Assembly (NCBI GenBank): GCA_036310185.1
Contig: JAXJSH010000088.1
Location: forward strand, 1-13,646
Source: JALENY01 sp036310185
GTDB lineage: Bacteria; Bacillota; Clostridia; Lachnospirales; Lachnospiraceae
Direction of reading: 5' to 3'
Length of the DNA stretch: 13,646 nucleotides
The notes under the pieces were generated by a model, which saw nothing but the letters and a program-made list of their open reading frames with translations, had not been told where the DNA came from and searched no databases. Position numbers and translations under genes: made by a program. Shown here one piece after another: positions 1-7,381 of this stretch. Position 1 is the stretch's first letter. Each line of letters starts with the position of its first letter.

Positions 1-2
1 AT

Positions 3-32
3 ATCCATGTTATGTCAAGGATGGTCTTCTAA
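3..32 (+). CDS. potA: Probable 3' end of potA (polyamine ABC transporter ATPase), partial
   Basis: An open frame from the left edge encodes the residues IHVMSRMVF and stops with TAA one base before the potB start codon. I read it as the C-terminal tail of PotA, the ATPase of the spermidine/putrescine importer. Its C-terminal TOBE domain in Gram-positive homologues often ends in a motif like W-x-P-E-D-I-H-V-M, and potA normally precedes potB. Only nine codons are visible, so this rests on gene order and a short motif memory rather than a domain match. If right, potA, potB and potCD form one tightly packed operon whose promoter lies outside the window. Confidence 0.45.
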   Translation: MHVMSRMVF

Positions 33-33
33 A

Positions 34-870
34 ATGAAACGATTTTCACAGTTAGCAATCCCCTACATTGTCTGGGCGGTTCTGATGCTGATTCTGCCGA
101 TGGCTCTGATCGCTCTGTATTCCATTACGGAGCACGGAAACAGTATCATTTCCTTTTCCCTGACACTGGAGCACTACGCCAAATTTTTTACCGACCCGGA
201 TTTTTTATTAATCCTTTGGCGTTCACTTGTTATTGCAGTTAAAACGACCCTTATCTGCCTGCTCATCGGTTACCCGGCGGCTTATTTTATTTCCCGAAGC
301 AGCGAGCGGTTGCAGAATATTCTTGTTTTATGCGTCACACTGCCTATGTGGATCAACATGCTGGTTCGTACCTACGCATGGATCGGCCTGTTAAGTGAAG
401 GCGGTCTGATTCAGCAGATTTTAAGTTTCTTTGGTTTTGGTGAGACCGAACTTCTATATACGGAGGGTGCCGTTTTACTTGGCATGGTCTACAACTTTTT
501 GCCGTTTATGATCCTGCAGATCAATACGTCTCTGTGCAAAATGGATCATTCCCTGCTGGAAGCCAGCGCTGACCTTGGCGCCAACCCGGTACAGACGTTT
601 AAAAAGGTCACACTTCCGCTGTCTCTGCCGGGTGTGATCAACGGTATCACCCTTGTATTCCTGCCGGCGGTCAGCTCATTTTTCATTCCGAAGCTTCTCG
701 GCGGCGGTCAGTACTTCCTGATCGGCAACATGATTGAAAATCAGTTCATCACCGTAGGCGAATGGAACTTCGGTAGTGCCGTTTCCATGATCATGGCTGT
801 CATCATGATGCTTCTTATGATGGCGGTCCGAAAAGTGGAAATCCGGAATCAGGGCGGAAAGGAGGAATAA
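34..870 (+). CDS. potB: Spermidine/putrescine ABC transporter permease PotB
   Basis: This is one of the two membrane permeases of a PotABCD-type polyamine importer. The protein of 278 residues has about six hydrophobic segments. It carries the EAA loop that docks onto the ATPase, at residues 176-200, reading EASADLGANPVQTF followed by KKVTLPLSLPG. The N-terminal region (IPYIVWAVLMLILPMALIALYS) and the motif LPMWINMLVRTYAW are typical of PotB. I chose the ATG at 34 because it lies one base after the probable potA stop and has AAGGA about 12 bases upstream. An in-frame ATG at 7 exists but would overlap that frame and add nine atypical residues. The next gene starts six bases after the stop, so the two are probably translated from one message. 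Confidence 0.93.
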   Translation: MKRFSQLAIPYIVWAVLMLILPMALIALYSITEHGNSIISFSLTLEHYAKFFTDPDFLLILWRSLVIAVKTTLICLLIGYPAAYFISRSSERLQNILVLCVTLPMWINMLVRTYAWIGLLSEGGLIQQILSFFGFGETELLYTEGAVLLGMVYNFLPFMILQINTSLCKMDHSLLEASADLGANPVQTFKKVTLPLSLPGVINGITLVFLPAVSSFFIPKLLGGGQYFLIGNMIENQFITVGEWNFGSAVSMIMAVIMMLLMMAVRKVEIRNQGGKEE

Positions 871-876
871 CTCATT

Positions 877-2769
877 ATGAATAAAAAGAAGCATCCAATC
901 GGAAAAATTCTGATGATTCTGCTGATCGTATTCTTCTATCTGCCGATTGTATACATGGTAGTCTTCTCTTTTAATGAGAGCAAATCGCTGACTACTTTTT
1001 CGGGATTTTCCCTTCGCTGGTATGAGCATATGCTGGAATCCCGTGATATGATGGAGGCTCTGTACACCACATTCAGCATTGCGATCATTGCCACTGCGGT
1101 TTCCACTGTGGTTGGAACGATCACTGCCATCGGACTGAGCAAATCAAAAAAAATTGTGCGCGATCTCATGGAACAGGTGAACAATCTGCCTATGATGAAT
1201 CCGGAAATTGTGACTGCCATCGGTTTCATGCTGCTGTTTATCACATTTCAGATTGAAAAAGGATACGTCACCATGCTGCTGGCCCATATTGCTTTTTGCA
1301 TTCCGTACGTTATGCTGTCTGTCATGCCGAAGATCCGATCCCTGGATCCAAACCTGGCGGACGCAGCCATGGACCTGGGCGCCACGCCTTTTCAGGCACT
1401 GACAAAAGTAATCGTACCTCAGATCACACCGGGAATTATTTCCGGAGCGCTGATTGCATTTACCATGTCGATTGATGATTTCATCATTTCCTACTTTGTA
1501 ACCGGAAGCGGTGTTAAAAACTTAAGCATCATGGTCTACACCATGAGCAAACGTGTCAATCCGAGCATCAACGCCATTTCCACTTTAGTGGTTGTCATCA
1601 TCACTGTTGTGCTCCTTGTCATCAACATAGCACCGGTTTTCCTGGCGAAGCGCGAGAAAAAGGCCGAAATCGGCAGACACCGCTTTATTTTGCCGGTTTC
1701 CCTGGCCGTCTGTGCACTGGTGATCGTCATCATCGCAGCCAACCTGGGTGAAAACGCCTCCTCCCTTCCATACGAAGGTGAAACACTTTATGTGTACAAC
1801 TGGGGGGAATACACCGGAGAAAACATTATTCAGGATTTTGAATCCCAGACGGGTGCCACTGTTGTCATGGAAAACTTTGATTCCAACGAACAGATGTATA
1901 TCAAAGTGGCTAACGGAGAAGCATACGACGTGCTGGTGCCAAGCGATTATATGATCCAGCGGCTGATTGATGAAGATTACCTGCAAAAACTGGATCAGGA
2001 CAAGCTGGACTGTCTGGACAAGCTGACCGATGACGTAAAAGGGCTTCCCTATGACCCGGAAAACGAATATTCTGTTCCATATTTCTGGGGAAGCGTGGGC
2101 ATTGTATACGACAAGACAAAAGTGGACATTGAAGATCTGGAAAAAGAAGGATTTAATATTTTTCTGGATGAGAAATACAAAGGAGACATTTACCTGTATG
2201 ACTCAGAACGCGACTCCTTTATGATGGCACTGAAGGCCCTCGGCTATTCCATGAACACGGAGGATGAGTCGGAACTGACGGCAGCCTACGACTGGCTGGT
2301 GCAGTGCGTGGAAACTATGGAACCGGAAATCGTAACCGACGAGATCATCGACAATATGGCTCAGGGCAGAAAAGCACTGGGACTGATCTACTCCGGCGAT
2401 GCCACCTATATTGTGAGTGAAAATGAAAATATGGGCTTCTATCTTCCGGAAAGCGGGACCAACCTCTGGTCTGACGCCATGGTCATTCCGAAAAATGCGA
2501 AAAATCCGGAGCTCGCTCATGAATTTATCAATTTCGTCAGCGATTATGAAGGGGCATATGACAATTCCAGTTATGTTGGCTATACTTCACCAAATCAGGA
2601 GGTTATGGAAGAGCTCTCCGGTGAAGGCGGTGACTACGAGGGAATCAACTCCTATATTCCGCGAAGTGATAATGAAAACGATGAAGTTTTTGTTTATAAC
2701 GAACAAACCAGAAAAACAATTGCAAATCTCTGGAGTAAAGTAAAAATTGCCGCAAGCAATGCAAATTAG
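877..2769 (+). CDS. potCD: PotC-PotD fusion: polyamine permease joined to its substrate-binding domain
   Basis: This 630-residue protein joins two normally separate importer parts. Residues 1-258 are the PotC permease with six hydrophobic segments and an EAA loop at 162-186 (DAAMDLGATPFQA...PG). Residues 259-269 are a basic cytoplasmic linker (REKKAEIGRHR) and 270-289 form a seventh membrane segment. Residues 303-630 are a PotD-like binding domain. Features matching PotD are YNWGEY (307-312), PSDY (355-358), ERDSF with MALKALGY (444-457), LWSDAMVIP (530-538) and VGYTSPN (567-573). The aromatic and acidic residues W309, E311, W531 and D533 probably line the polyamine site. The extra segment places the domain outside the membrane in the right orientation, replacing a lipoprotein anchor. 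The start is supported by AAAGGAGG at 858-865, overlapping the end of potB. Fused permease/binding-protein importers are known in other families (GlnPQ, OpuA). Confidence 0.93.
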   Translation: MNKKKHPIGKILMILLIVFFYLPIVYMVVFSFNESKSLTTFSGFSLRWYEHMLESRDMMEALYTTFSIAIIATAVSTVVGTITAIGLSKSKKIVRDLMEQVNNLPMMNPEIVTAIGFMLLFITFQIEKGYVTMLLAHIAFCIPYVMLSVMPKIRSLDPNLADAAMDLGATPFQALTKVIVPQITPGIISGALIAFTMSIDDFIISYFVTGSGVKNLSIMVYTMSKRVNPSINAISTLVVVIITVVLLVINIAPVFLAKREKKAEIGRHRFILPVSLAVCALVIVIIAANLGENASSLPYEGETLYVYNWGEYTGENIIQDFESQTGATVVMENFDSNEQMYIKVANGEAYDVLVPSDYMIQRLIDEDYLQKLDQDKLDCLDKLTDDVKGLPYDPENEYSVPYFWGSVGIVYDKTKVDIEDLEKEGFNIFLDEKYKGDIYLYDSERDSFMMALKALGYSMNTEDESELTAAYDWLVQCVETMEPEIVTDEIIDNMAQGRKALGLIYSGDATYIVSENENMGFYLPESGTNLWSDAMVIPKNAKNPELAHEFINFVSDYEGAYDNSSYVGYTSPNQEVMEELSGEGGDYEGINSYIPRSDNENDEVFVYNEQTRKTIANLWSKVKIAASNAN

Positions 2770-2790
2770 GATTAATTTTTAGCATTTAAA

Positions 2791-2826
2791 AAGAGACATG
2801 CCCGATTTCGACATGTCTCTTCTTTA
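2791..2826. terminator. Bidirectional intrinsic terminator between convergent operons
   Basis: A perfect 10-bp stem pairs AAGAGACATG (2791-2800) with CATGTCTCTT (2812-2821) around an 11-base loop. On the plus strand it is followed by CTTTATT, and on the minus strand by TTTTAAAT. It sits between the stop of potCD and the stop of the minus-strand antiterminator gene, so it can plausibly end both transcripts. The T-tracts are modest. Confidence 0.75.
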
Positions 2827-3666
2827 TTAATGGTTTCCTGTCTCATCACTGGTTACCCGCTCAATATGCATGGCAAGATAACCAATCTCAACCTGGTCAA
2901 TGGAACATTTCAGCATAAGCCCCACCTCATCGCATATATACCTGGCAAGCTGAAAAGCCTTCGGAAACTTTATTTCCATATAGTCGTTCATATTCAGCTT
3001 CAGCTGTTCTTTGTTCAAAACCCGGGCCACCATATACCGGATATGATTCATCAAACGATTGTAAGACAAAGATAAAACATCAATGGGCCGGCCAATCTCC
3101 TGCTCAACCAGCGTTATGCATTCTCTGACCGCACGGGCTATCTGCATGGCCTGAGATACATTCTCATCCTGAATCGCAGAGTGAATATGCAAAGAGATAT
3201 AACCAATCTCATCATCATCCATCTCAATGCCCATCCGCTCTCTCAAAATGGGCTGCACCGACTGTGCCACCTTATATTCCATATAGAACAGAATACGGAT
3301 ATCTTCCGTAAGCGGATTGCTGATCTGCTCATGATTCTGAATTCGCTTAACTGCATATTCCATATGATCGGCAAGAGGGAAAAGTACGTTTCTGTCCAGG
3401 GTCTTAAACACTTTTTCAGCCTCATCCAGCACTTCATTTGCAATCTCAAGATAAAGAGGATCAATGGAGTTGACAAGCTTTCCGGAATCGCCCCGTTCGG
3501 TGGATTCCTGCAGCGAATAGACCATATCTCCCGCACGTTTTTCTATTCTTTCACTTATTTTTTTGCCAAATCCTGCACCCTTTCCCAAAATCAGATATTC
3601 CTGATTTGTATCTCCATGAATGCCGATCACCGCATTGTGATTCAGTACTTTCTTAACCCTATACAT
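2827..3666 (-). CDS. BglG/LicT/GlcT-family transcriptional antiterminator
   Basis: This 279-residue RNA-binding regulator matches the size of the BglG family (about 275-285). Residues 1-55 are the CAT RNA-binding domain (start MYRVKKVLNHNAV; LGKGAGFGKK at 28-36). PRD1 spans about 65-170 and PRD2 about 175-279. The four phosphorylatable PRD histidines are present: H101 (LADHMEYA), H160 (GYISLHIHSA), H208 (LMNHIRYM) and H267 (GYLAMHIERV). In this family, phosphorylation of PRD1 by the cognate EIIB blocks activity; when sugar flows the dimer binds a RAT hairpin and prevents a terminator from forming. The gene follows the EIICBA gene by 28 bases in the same orientation. A RAT-like site of the GlcT type lies before that gene, so GlcT-like is the best guess. 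The start has GGGGAAAGG immediately upstream, with unusually short spacing. Confidence 0.92.
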   Translation of the reverse strand: MYRVKKVLNHNAVIGIHGDTNQEYLILGKGAGFGKKISERIEKRAGDMVYSLQESTERGDSGKLVNSIDPLYLEIANEVLDEAEKVFKTLDRNVLFPLADHMEYAVKRIQNHEQISNPLTEDIRILFYMEYKVAQSVQPILRERMGIEMDDDEIGYISLHIHSAIQDENVSQAMQIARAVRECITLVEQEIGRPIDVLSLSYNRLMNHIRYMVARVLNKEQLKLNMNDYMEIKFPKAFQLARYICDEVGLMLKCSIDQVEIGYLAMHIERVTSDETGNH

Positions 3667-3694
3667 AACCTTTCCCCATACCTCATTTACTTAC

Positions 3695-5833
3695 TCATTC
3701 GTAAAAATCAATTGCGAAAAGTGCTTCTCCTGCCTGAATGGGACCTTCTGCAAGAAGTCTGATCTTCTGATTTTCTTCCAGTTCTGTGCACAGAATCGGA
3801 GAAACCATGGAAGGTGCATGCCCGTTCAGATAAGACAGATCCAATTCCAGCAAAGGATCGCCCTTTTTCACCTTCTGACCGCTCTCTACAAATGTCTTAA
3901 ATCCTTTTCCATCCAGTTTTACCGTATCAATCCCCATATGAAGCAGAAGACTGATACCGGATTCCGTTAAAAATCCCACCGCATGCTTCGTATCAAACAC
4001 AAAACAGACTTCGCCATCTTCCGGTGCACGAACAATGGAATCTTCCGGCGTCACTGCCGCACCATCTCCCATCATTCTCTGTGCAAATGCCTCATCCGGC
4101 GCGGTGGACAGATCTGCTGCAATGCCGGTCACCGGGCTTGAAATTACAACGGTTTTTACCAGGTTCTCTTTTTTCGGAGATTCCACGTCTTCCTGCAGAG
4201 CTGTTTCAGCCGGCTGTGCTATATATTCTTCATCCGGTGCTTTTTCAAGATAATCTTCCAGATTGGACTTGATTACGGTTACACGCGGACCATAAATGAT
4301 CTGAACCCCATTTCCTTTGTGGACCACACCGGAAGCGCCGGTGGATTTTAAAATTTCATCGCTTACAAGTTCACTTTTGTGCACGGTACAGCGCAGTCTG
4401 GTTGCACAGCAGTCCACATCCGAAATATTCTTCTTACCGCCCAGCCCCATGCAGATCGTCTGAGAAAGTGTATCTTCTGACGAATCGGCTGAATCGTTTC
4501 CCGCACCATTTTTTCGTGCTTCTACGTCACTTCTACGATACAATTTTACTTCTTCTCTGTCGTCGCGTCCAGGTGTTTTTAAATCCATTTTAACAATCAG
4601 AAACTTGAAGAGGAAGAAATATACAATAAAATATCCAATGCCAACAATTACAACCCAAATCCAGTTTGTTTTCGCATTTCCCTGCAAAATACCAAAAAGT
4701 GATAAATCAATCAGACCGCCGGAGAAAGTCATACCCACACCGACTTCGAAGATATGCATCAGCATATACGCACATCCGGCAAACACACAATGAATTCCGT
4801 ACAGAACCGGTGCCACAAACAGGAATGTGAATTCCAGCGGTTCCGTTATACCGGTCAGCATGGATGTAAGAGCTGCGGAAAGCAGCAGACCGCCCACTTC
4901 TTTCTGTTTCTCCGGTTTCGCAGTTTTATACATGGCAAGAGCCGCACCCGGAAGACCGAAAATCATCAGCGGGAATTTTCCGGACATAAATCTTGTTGCG
5001 GAAACAGCAAATTTTTCTACGGTTGGATCCGCAAGCTGTGCAAAGAAAATGTTCTGGGCACCTTCGACCAATACTCCCTGCACTTCCATGGTTCCGCCAA
5101 GCCCGGTCTGCCAAAACGGAAGATAGAACACATGATGAAGGCCAAACGGAATGAGCAGACGTTCCATAAAGCCGTATACCCATGTACCCGCATATCCGGA
5201 ATTCAGGACCACATTTCCCACCGCATAGATTCCGGACTGGATAACCGGCCAGATAAAGTACATCAAAATACCGACTGCGGTATAGACAAGGGCACATACA
5301 ATCGGCACAAACCGGGTTCCGCCAAAGAAAGACAATACCTGCGGAAGCTCAATTTTATAAAACCTGTTATGAAGAGCAGCAACGCCCAGACCAACGATGA
5401 TACCGCCAAACACACCCATCTGAAGGGAAGTGATGCCGCATACGGAAGCAGTTGCACCGCTTAACATATTTTCGGCACCGCCATTGATATTGATCATTGC
5501 ACTGATCGATGCATGCATGATAAAAAAGGATATGGCAGCGGCCAAAGCTGCAACTTCTTTTTCTTTTTTCGCCATACCGATTGCAACGCCCATGGCAAAG
5601 ATAATAGGAAGATTGGTAAATACAATGTTTCCAGCCTCGCTCATAACGCTGAAAACAGCATACAAAATCGTTCCAGGCCCCATAAAGTTAAGCAGGCCAT
5701 ACGTCTCCAGCATTGTCTCATTTGTTAATGATCCGCCGATTCCCAGTAAAAGGCCGGCTACCGGAAGAATTGCGATCGGAAGCATGAACGATCTTCCAAC
5801 CCTTTGAAGCACTCCAAAAATCTTGTCTTTCAT
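3695..5833 (-). CDS. Glucose-family PTS transporter, fused EIICBA
   Basis: This 712-residue phosphotransferase permease imports and phosphorylates a hexose or related sugar. EIIC fills about residues 1-415, with hydrophobic segments, KFPLMIFGLPGAALAMY at 286-302 and the signature GITEPLEFTFLF at 328-339. EIIB lies at about 455-530; its phospho-cysteine is probably C476 in DVDCCATRLRC. EIIA lies at about 565-712, with H617 (TKHAVGF) and the phosphorylated H632 (LLLHMGIDTVKL). Long charged linkers (418-455, 530-560) separate the domains. All catalytic residues are intact and the C-B-A order matches Gram-positive PtsG-type proteins. Glucose is the first guess, but maltose- or GlcNAc-type relatives share these motifs. 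The start is set by AAGGAG eight bases upstream. The gene is headed by a RAT/terminator leader and followed by the antiterminator. Confidence 0.9.
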   Translation of the reverse strand: MKDKIFGVLQRVGRSFMLPIAILPVAGLLLGIGGSLTNETMLETYGLLNFMGPGTILYAVFSVMSEAGNIVFTNLPIIFAMGVAIGMAKKEKEVAALAAAISFFIMHASISAMININGGAENMLSGATASVCGITSLQMGVFGGIIVGLGVAALHNRFYKIELPQVLSFFGGTRFVPIVCALVYTAVGILMYFIWPVIQSGIYAVGNVVLNSGYAGTWVYGFMERLLIPFGLHHVFYLPFWQTGLGGTMEVQGVLVEGAQNIFFAQLADPTVEKFAVSATRFMSGKFPLMIFGLPGAALAMYKTAKPEKQKEVGGLLLSAALTSMLTGITEPLEFTFLFVAPVLYGIHCVFAGCAYMLMHIFEVGVGMTFSGGLIDLSLFGILQGNAKTNWIWVVIVGIGYFIVYFFLFKFLIVKMDLKTPGRDDREEVKLYRRSDVEARKNGAGNDSADSSEDTLSQTICMGLGGKKNISDVDCCATRLRCTVHKSELVSDEILKSTGASGVVHKGNGVQIIYGPRVTVIKSNLEDYLEKAPDEEYIAQPAETALQEDVESPKKENLVKTVVISSPVTGIAADLSTAPDEAFAQRMMGDGAAVTPEDSIVRAPEDGEVCFVFDTKHAVGFLTESGISLLLHMGIDTVKLDGKGFKTFVESGQKVKKGDPLLELDLSYLNGHAPSMVSPILCTELEENQKIRLLAEGPIQAGEALFAIDFYE

Positions 5834-5871
5834 CTTTCTTTCTCCTTTTTATTTTTTTCGGATGTTTGCAT
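5830..5871 (-). CDS. Possible 13-residue leader peptide overlapping the PTS start codon
   Basis: An ATG at 5869-5871 opens MQTSEKNKKEKER and stops in a TGA that shares an ATGA with the start codon of the PTS gene. AGGAGG lies upstream at 5884-5889, but about 12 bases from the ATG, which is longer than ideal. The peptide is nearly all charged residues encoded by an A-rich run that also contains the PTS gene's own ribosome binding site. It could couple translation to the PTS start or be chance. I see no homology. Confidence 0.2.
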   Translation of the reverse strand: MQTSEKNKKEKER

Positions 5872-5906
5872 GTCCCGGGAGACCCTCCTGTTCCTATTTT
5901 GGCAAC

Positions 5907-5962
5907 AAAAAAAGGCACTAATACACATAAACATCCATAAATATTTATGTATAGTTAATGCC
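5907..5962 (-). terminator. Leader attenuator terminator upstream of the PTS gene
   Basis: On the minus strand GGCATTAACTATACATAAA pairs with TTTATGTGTATTAGTGCC, giving about 18 paired positions including two G-U pairs and one bulged C. The loop is about 12 bases. It is followed at once by seven T residues (5907-5913). It lies about 74 bases before the PTS start codon, after the predicted promoter, so it should stop transcription inside the leader unless an antiterminator acts. Its 5' arm overlaps the RAT-like element. Confidence 0.85.
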
Positions 5963-5987
5963 TCGTTAATCAAAACAAGTAACACAC
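5954..5987 (-). promoter_or_regulatory. RAT-like ribonucleic antiterminator site (GlcT/LicT type)
   Basis: The minus-strand leader contains GTGTTACT at its 5' side and AGGCAT at its 3' side, the paired conserved blocks I associate with GlcT-type RAT sequences. The centre can pair CUUGUU with AACGAG across a short loop, with one G-U pair. The last nine bases (5954-5962) are also the 5' arm of the terminator, so the two folds are mutually exclusive. A BglG-family protein, two genes downstream in the same transcription unit, is the natural ligand. Confidence 0.75.
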
Positions 5988-6000
5988 CATTTCTATACCG

Positions 6001-6030
6001 ATACTAACACCAGATATGCTGCTTTGTCAA
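6001..6030 (-). promoter_or_regulatory. Predicted sigma-A promoter for the PTS-antiterminator unit
   Basis: On the minus strand a perfect TTGACA (6025-6030) is followed after 18 bases by TAGTAT (6001-6006), preceded by the extended -10 dinucleotide TG one base upstream. The predicted start of transcription, near 5994, lies just before the RAT-like element, as expected for an attenuated leader. It sits directly after the stop codon of the upstream DUF2148 gene. Confidence 0.7.
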
Positions 6031-6032
6031 GT

Positions 6033-6566
6033 TCATTTTCGGTCAAAATATGGAGATTTTCCGCTGACGGACAGCGGAATACCGATTACCTCGGTCACTT
6101 TCCCATCGAAGATTCCCATTGCCATCGCCGTACGGCCAACGGAGAACATTACCCGGTTGTCAATGCGCGCATCTTCCGCCACACTTACTGCAGATCCAAC
6201 TGCAATACCAAGGTCCATCGGACCAAAGACACAGGTTCCCCCAACTTTCTGGCATGCATTGCAGTCCGCATGACCGCATAAACCGCAGCCTGCACCAAGA
6301 CCCCGTCTTACGTTCTCTGCACCCAGAAGCACAACAGCCTGGCTGGCACGCACATTTGCCGCATCCCGTTTGAAAAATCCGTATCCAAGTTCATCTGACA
6401 GTTCTTCCATCTTGTCTGCCAGTTTTTCCAGGTCTTCTTCTGTCAGAATGCAGGTGTGAATATAATCCTGTCCTTTTGTTTTCGGAGCGGTTCTTGCTGC
6501 CGCACACATCTGCTGCGCCACACTTATTACTGCTTCCATTTCTGCCTTCTTTGAATCCATGATCAT
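6033..6566 (-). CDS. DUF2148 family protein with cysteine-rich, ferredoxin-like cluster
   Basis: This 177-residue protein belongs to the uncharacterised DUF2148 family, often named ferredoxin-domain protein. The family-typical stretch AARTAPKTKGQD is at 23-34. A cysteine cluster CGLCGHADCNAC at 94-105 plus C112 gives five closely spaced cysteines that could bind a metal or an iron-sulphur cluster. C21 and C39 lie further upstream. There is no clear membrane segment or signal peptide, so it is probably cytosolic. An AGGGGG ribosome binding site lies seven bases before the ATG at 6564-6566; a second in-frame ATG two codons later is also possible. The physiological role is unknown. It does not appear to be linked to its neighbours, because the PTS promoter starts right after its stop. 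Confidence 0.85.
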   Translation of the reverse strand: MIMDSKKAEMEAVISVAQQMCAAARTAPKTKGQDYIHTCILTEEDLEKLADKMEELSDELGYGFFKRDAANVRASQAVVLLGAENVRRGLGAGCGLCGHADCNACQKVGGTCVFGPMDLGIAVGSAVSVAEDARIDNRVMFSVGRTAMAMGIFDGKVTEVIGIPLSVSGKSPYFDRK

Positions 6567-6615
6567 GTTTTTGCCCCCTATTCTTTGACTTTTGTCCTGC
6601 TCATATTTGTTTTAT

Positions 6616-6644
6616 ATTTTAAATGTAACCACAGACAAAATCAA
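6616..6644 (-). promoter_or_regulatory. Predicted promoter for the DUF2148 gene
   Basis: On the minus strand TTGATT (6639-6644) and TAAAAT (6616-6621) are separated by 17 bases, matching a sigma-A promoter at 4/6 and 5/6 positions. It lies about 50 bases upstream of the start codon, in the A/T-rich gap shared with the divergent GDSL hydrolase gene. Confidence 0.45.
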
Positions 6645-6724
6645 TAAGAATAGAAAACTTTCCTTTTTTGTTGTAAAATAATACCAGACTTTTTTTACTT
6701 CTGATTTATTTTATGGAGGAGTGT

Positions 6725-7381
6725 ATGAAAAAATTATTATTTCTGGGTGACAGCATCACGGACTGCTATCACTCTTTTGATTCAGACAATCTGGGTGAAG
6801 GATACGTCCGCATGATTGCAGAAAAACTGGGCTATGGATTTGGAAATGTAAAAGTAAGCAATATGGGATACGATGGCTTTACCATGCCCGCATTAAAACG
6901 TTTGTGGAACCGTATTTTTGCAGAAACTTCTGCACGTGCGGATAGCACAGATTCTTCAGCAGATGTGCTTTCAAATCCCGATTTTATCACTGTTTTAATC
7001 GGGATCAATGACATCGGTGTCATAAAAAGCACCGGTACTGACCCGGTATTCGCACTGGAAGAATTCAAGATTGGTTATAAAACTTTAATTGAACAGATAA
7101 AAGAAACGCACGACTGCCCCATTCTTTTGATGGAGCCCTTCATCTTCCCACATCCGGCAGAGTATGCCGCCTGGGAGCCGGAACTTCATCAAATGAATGT
7201 TATGATCAAGAAAATAGCAGAGACATACCAGATCGGTTATCTCCCGCTCTGGGACAAACTCAAGGAAAATGCTGACCGATACGGTTACAATGCCATCACG
7301 ACCGACGGGATTCATCTCACCACAGAAGGCCACCGCATTTTAGCAGATTCCTGGCTGCATTACTTTCATTCCGTTATGTAA
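6725..7381 (+). CDS. SGNH/GDSL-family hydrolase (esterase or deacetylase)
   Basis: This 218-residue enzyme has the SGNH hydrolase blocks in order. The nucleophile S10 is in FLGDSITD, a glycine is in SNMGYDG (45-51), N95 is in IGINDIG (92-98), and the D194/H197 pair is in TDGIHLTTEGH (193-203). No signal peptide is visible, so it is probably cytosolic. The family removes acyl or acetyl groups from lipids, sugars or peptides; the substrate here cannot be told. I chose the ATG at 6725 because GGAGGAG at 6715-6721 lies just before it; an upstream ATG at 6713 falls within that ribosome binding site. Residues 67-86 form a Ser/Asp/Ala-rich insertion between blocks II and III. The gene is divergent from the DUF2148 gene and precedes the large secreted protein. 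Confidence 0.9.
   Translation: MKKLLFLGDSITDCYHSFDSDNLGEGYVRMIAEKLGYGFGNVKVSNMGYDGFTMPALKRLWNRIFAETSARADSTDSSADVLSNPDFITVLIGINDIGVIKSTGTDPVFALEEFKIGYKTLIEQIKETHDCPILLMEPFIFPHPAEYAAWEPELHQMNVMIKKIAETYQIGYLPLWDKLKENADRYGYNAITTDGIHLTTEGHRILADSWLHYFHSVM

Noticed and set aside
676..1029. A 117-codon minus-strand frame across the potB-potC junction
   Set aside because: The opposite strand encodes two clear permeases here, and the His/Asp-rich translation is what antisense of membrane coding sequence often gives.
1650..1790. The PotC-PotD junction as a missed stop or frameshift artefact
   Set aside because: The frame is continuous and the linker, membrane segment and mature-domain start follow in sensible order, which fits a designed fusion.
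3181..3762. A 193-codon plus-strand reading frame across the antiterminator gene
   Set aside because: It is antisense to the CAT and PRD domains with all conserved histidines intact on the minus strand. Its translation resembles no family.
4754..5464. A 236-codon plus-strand reading frame inside the PTS gene
   Set aside because: It lies antisense to a well supported EIIC domain, its translation has no recognisable motif, and it has no good ribosome binding site. It is a shadow frame.
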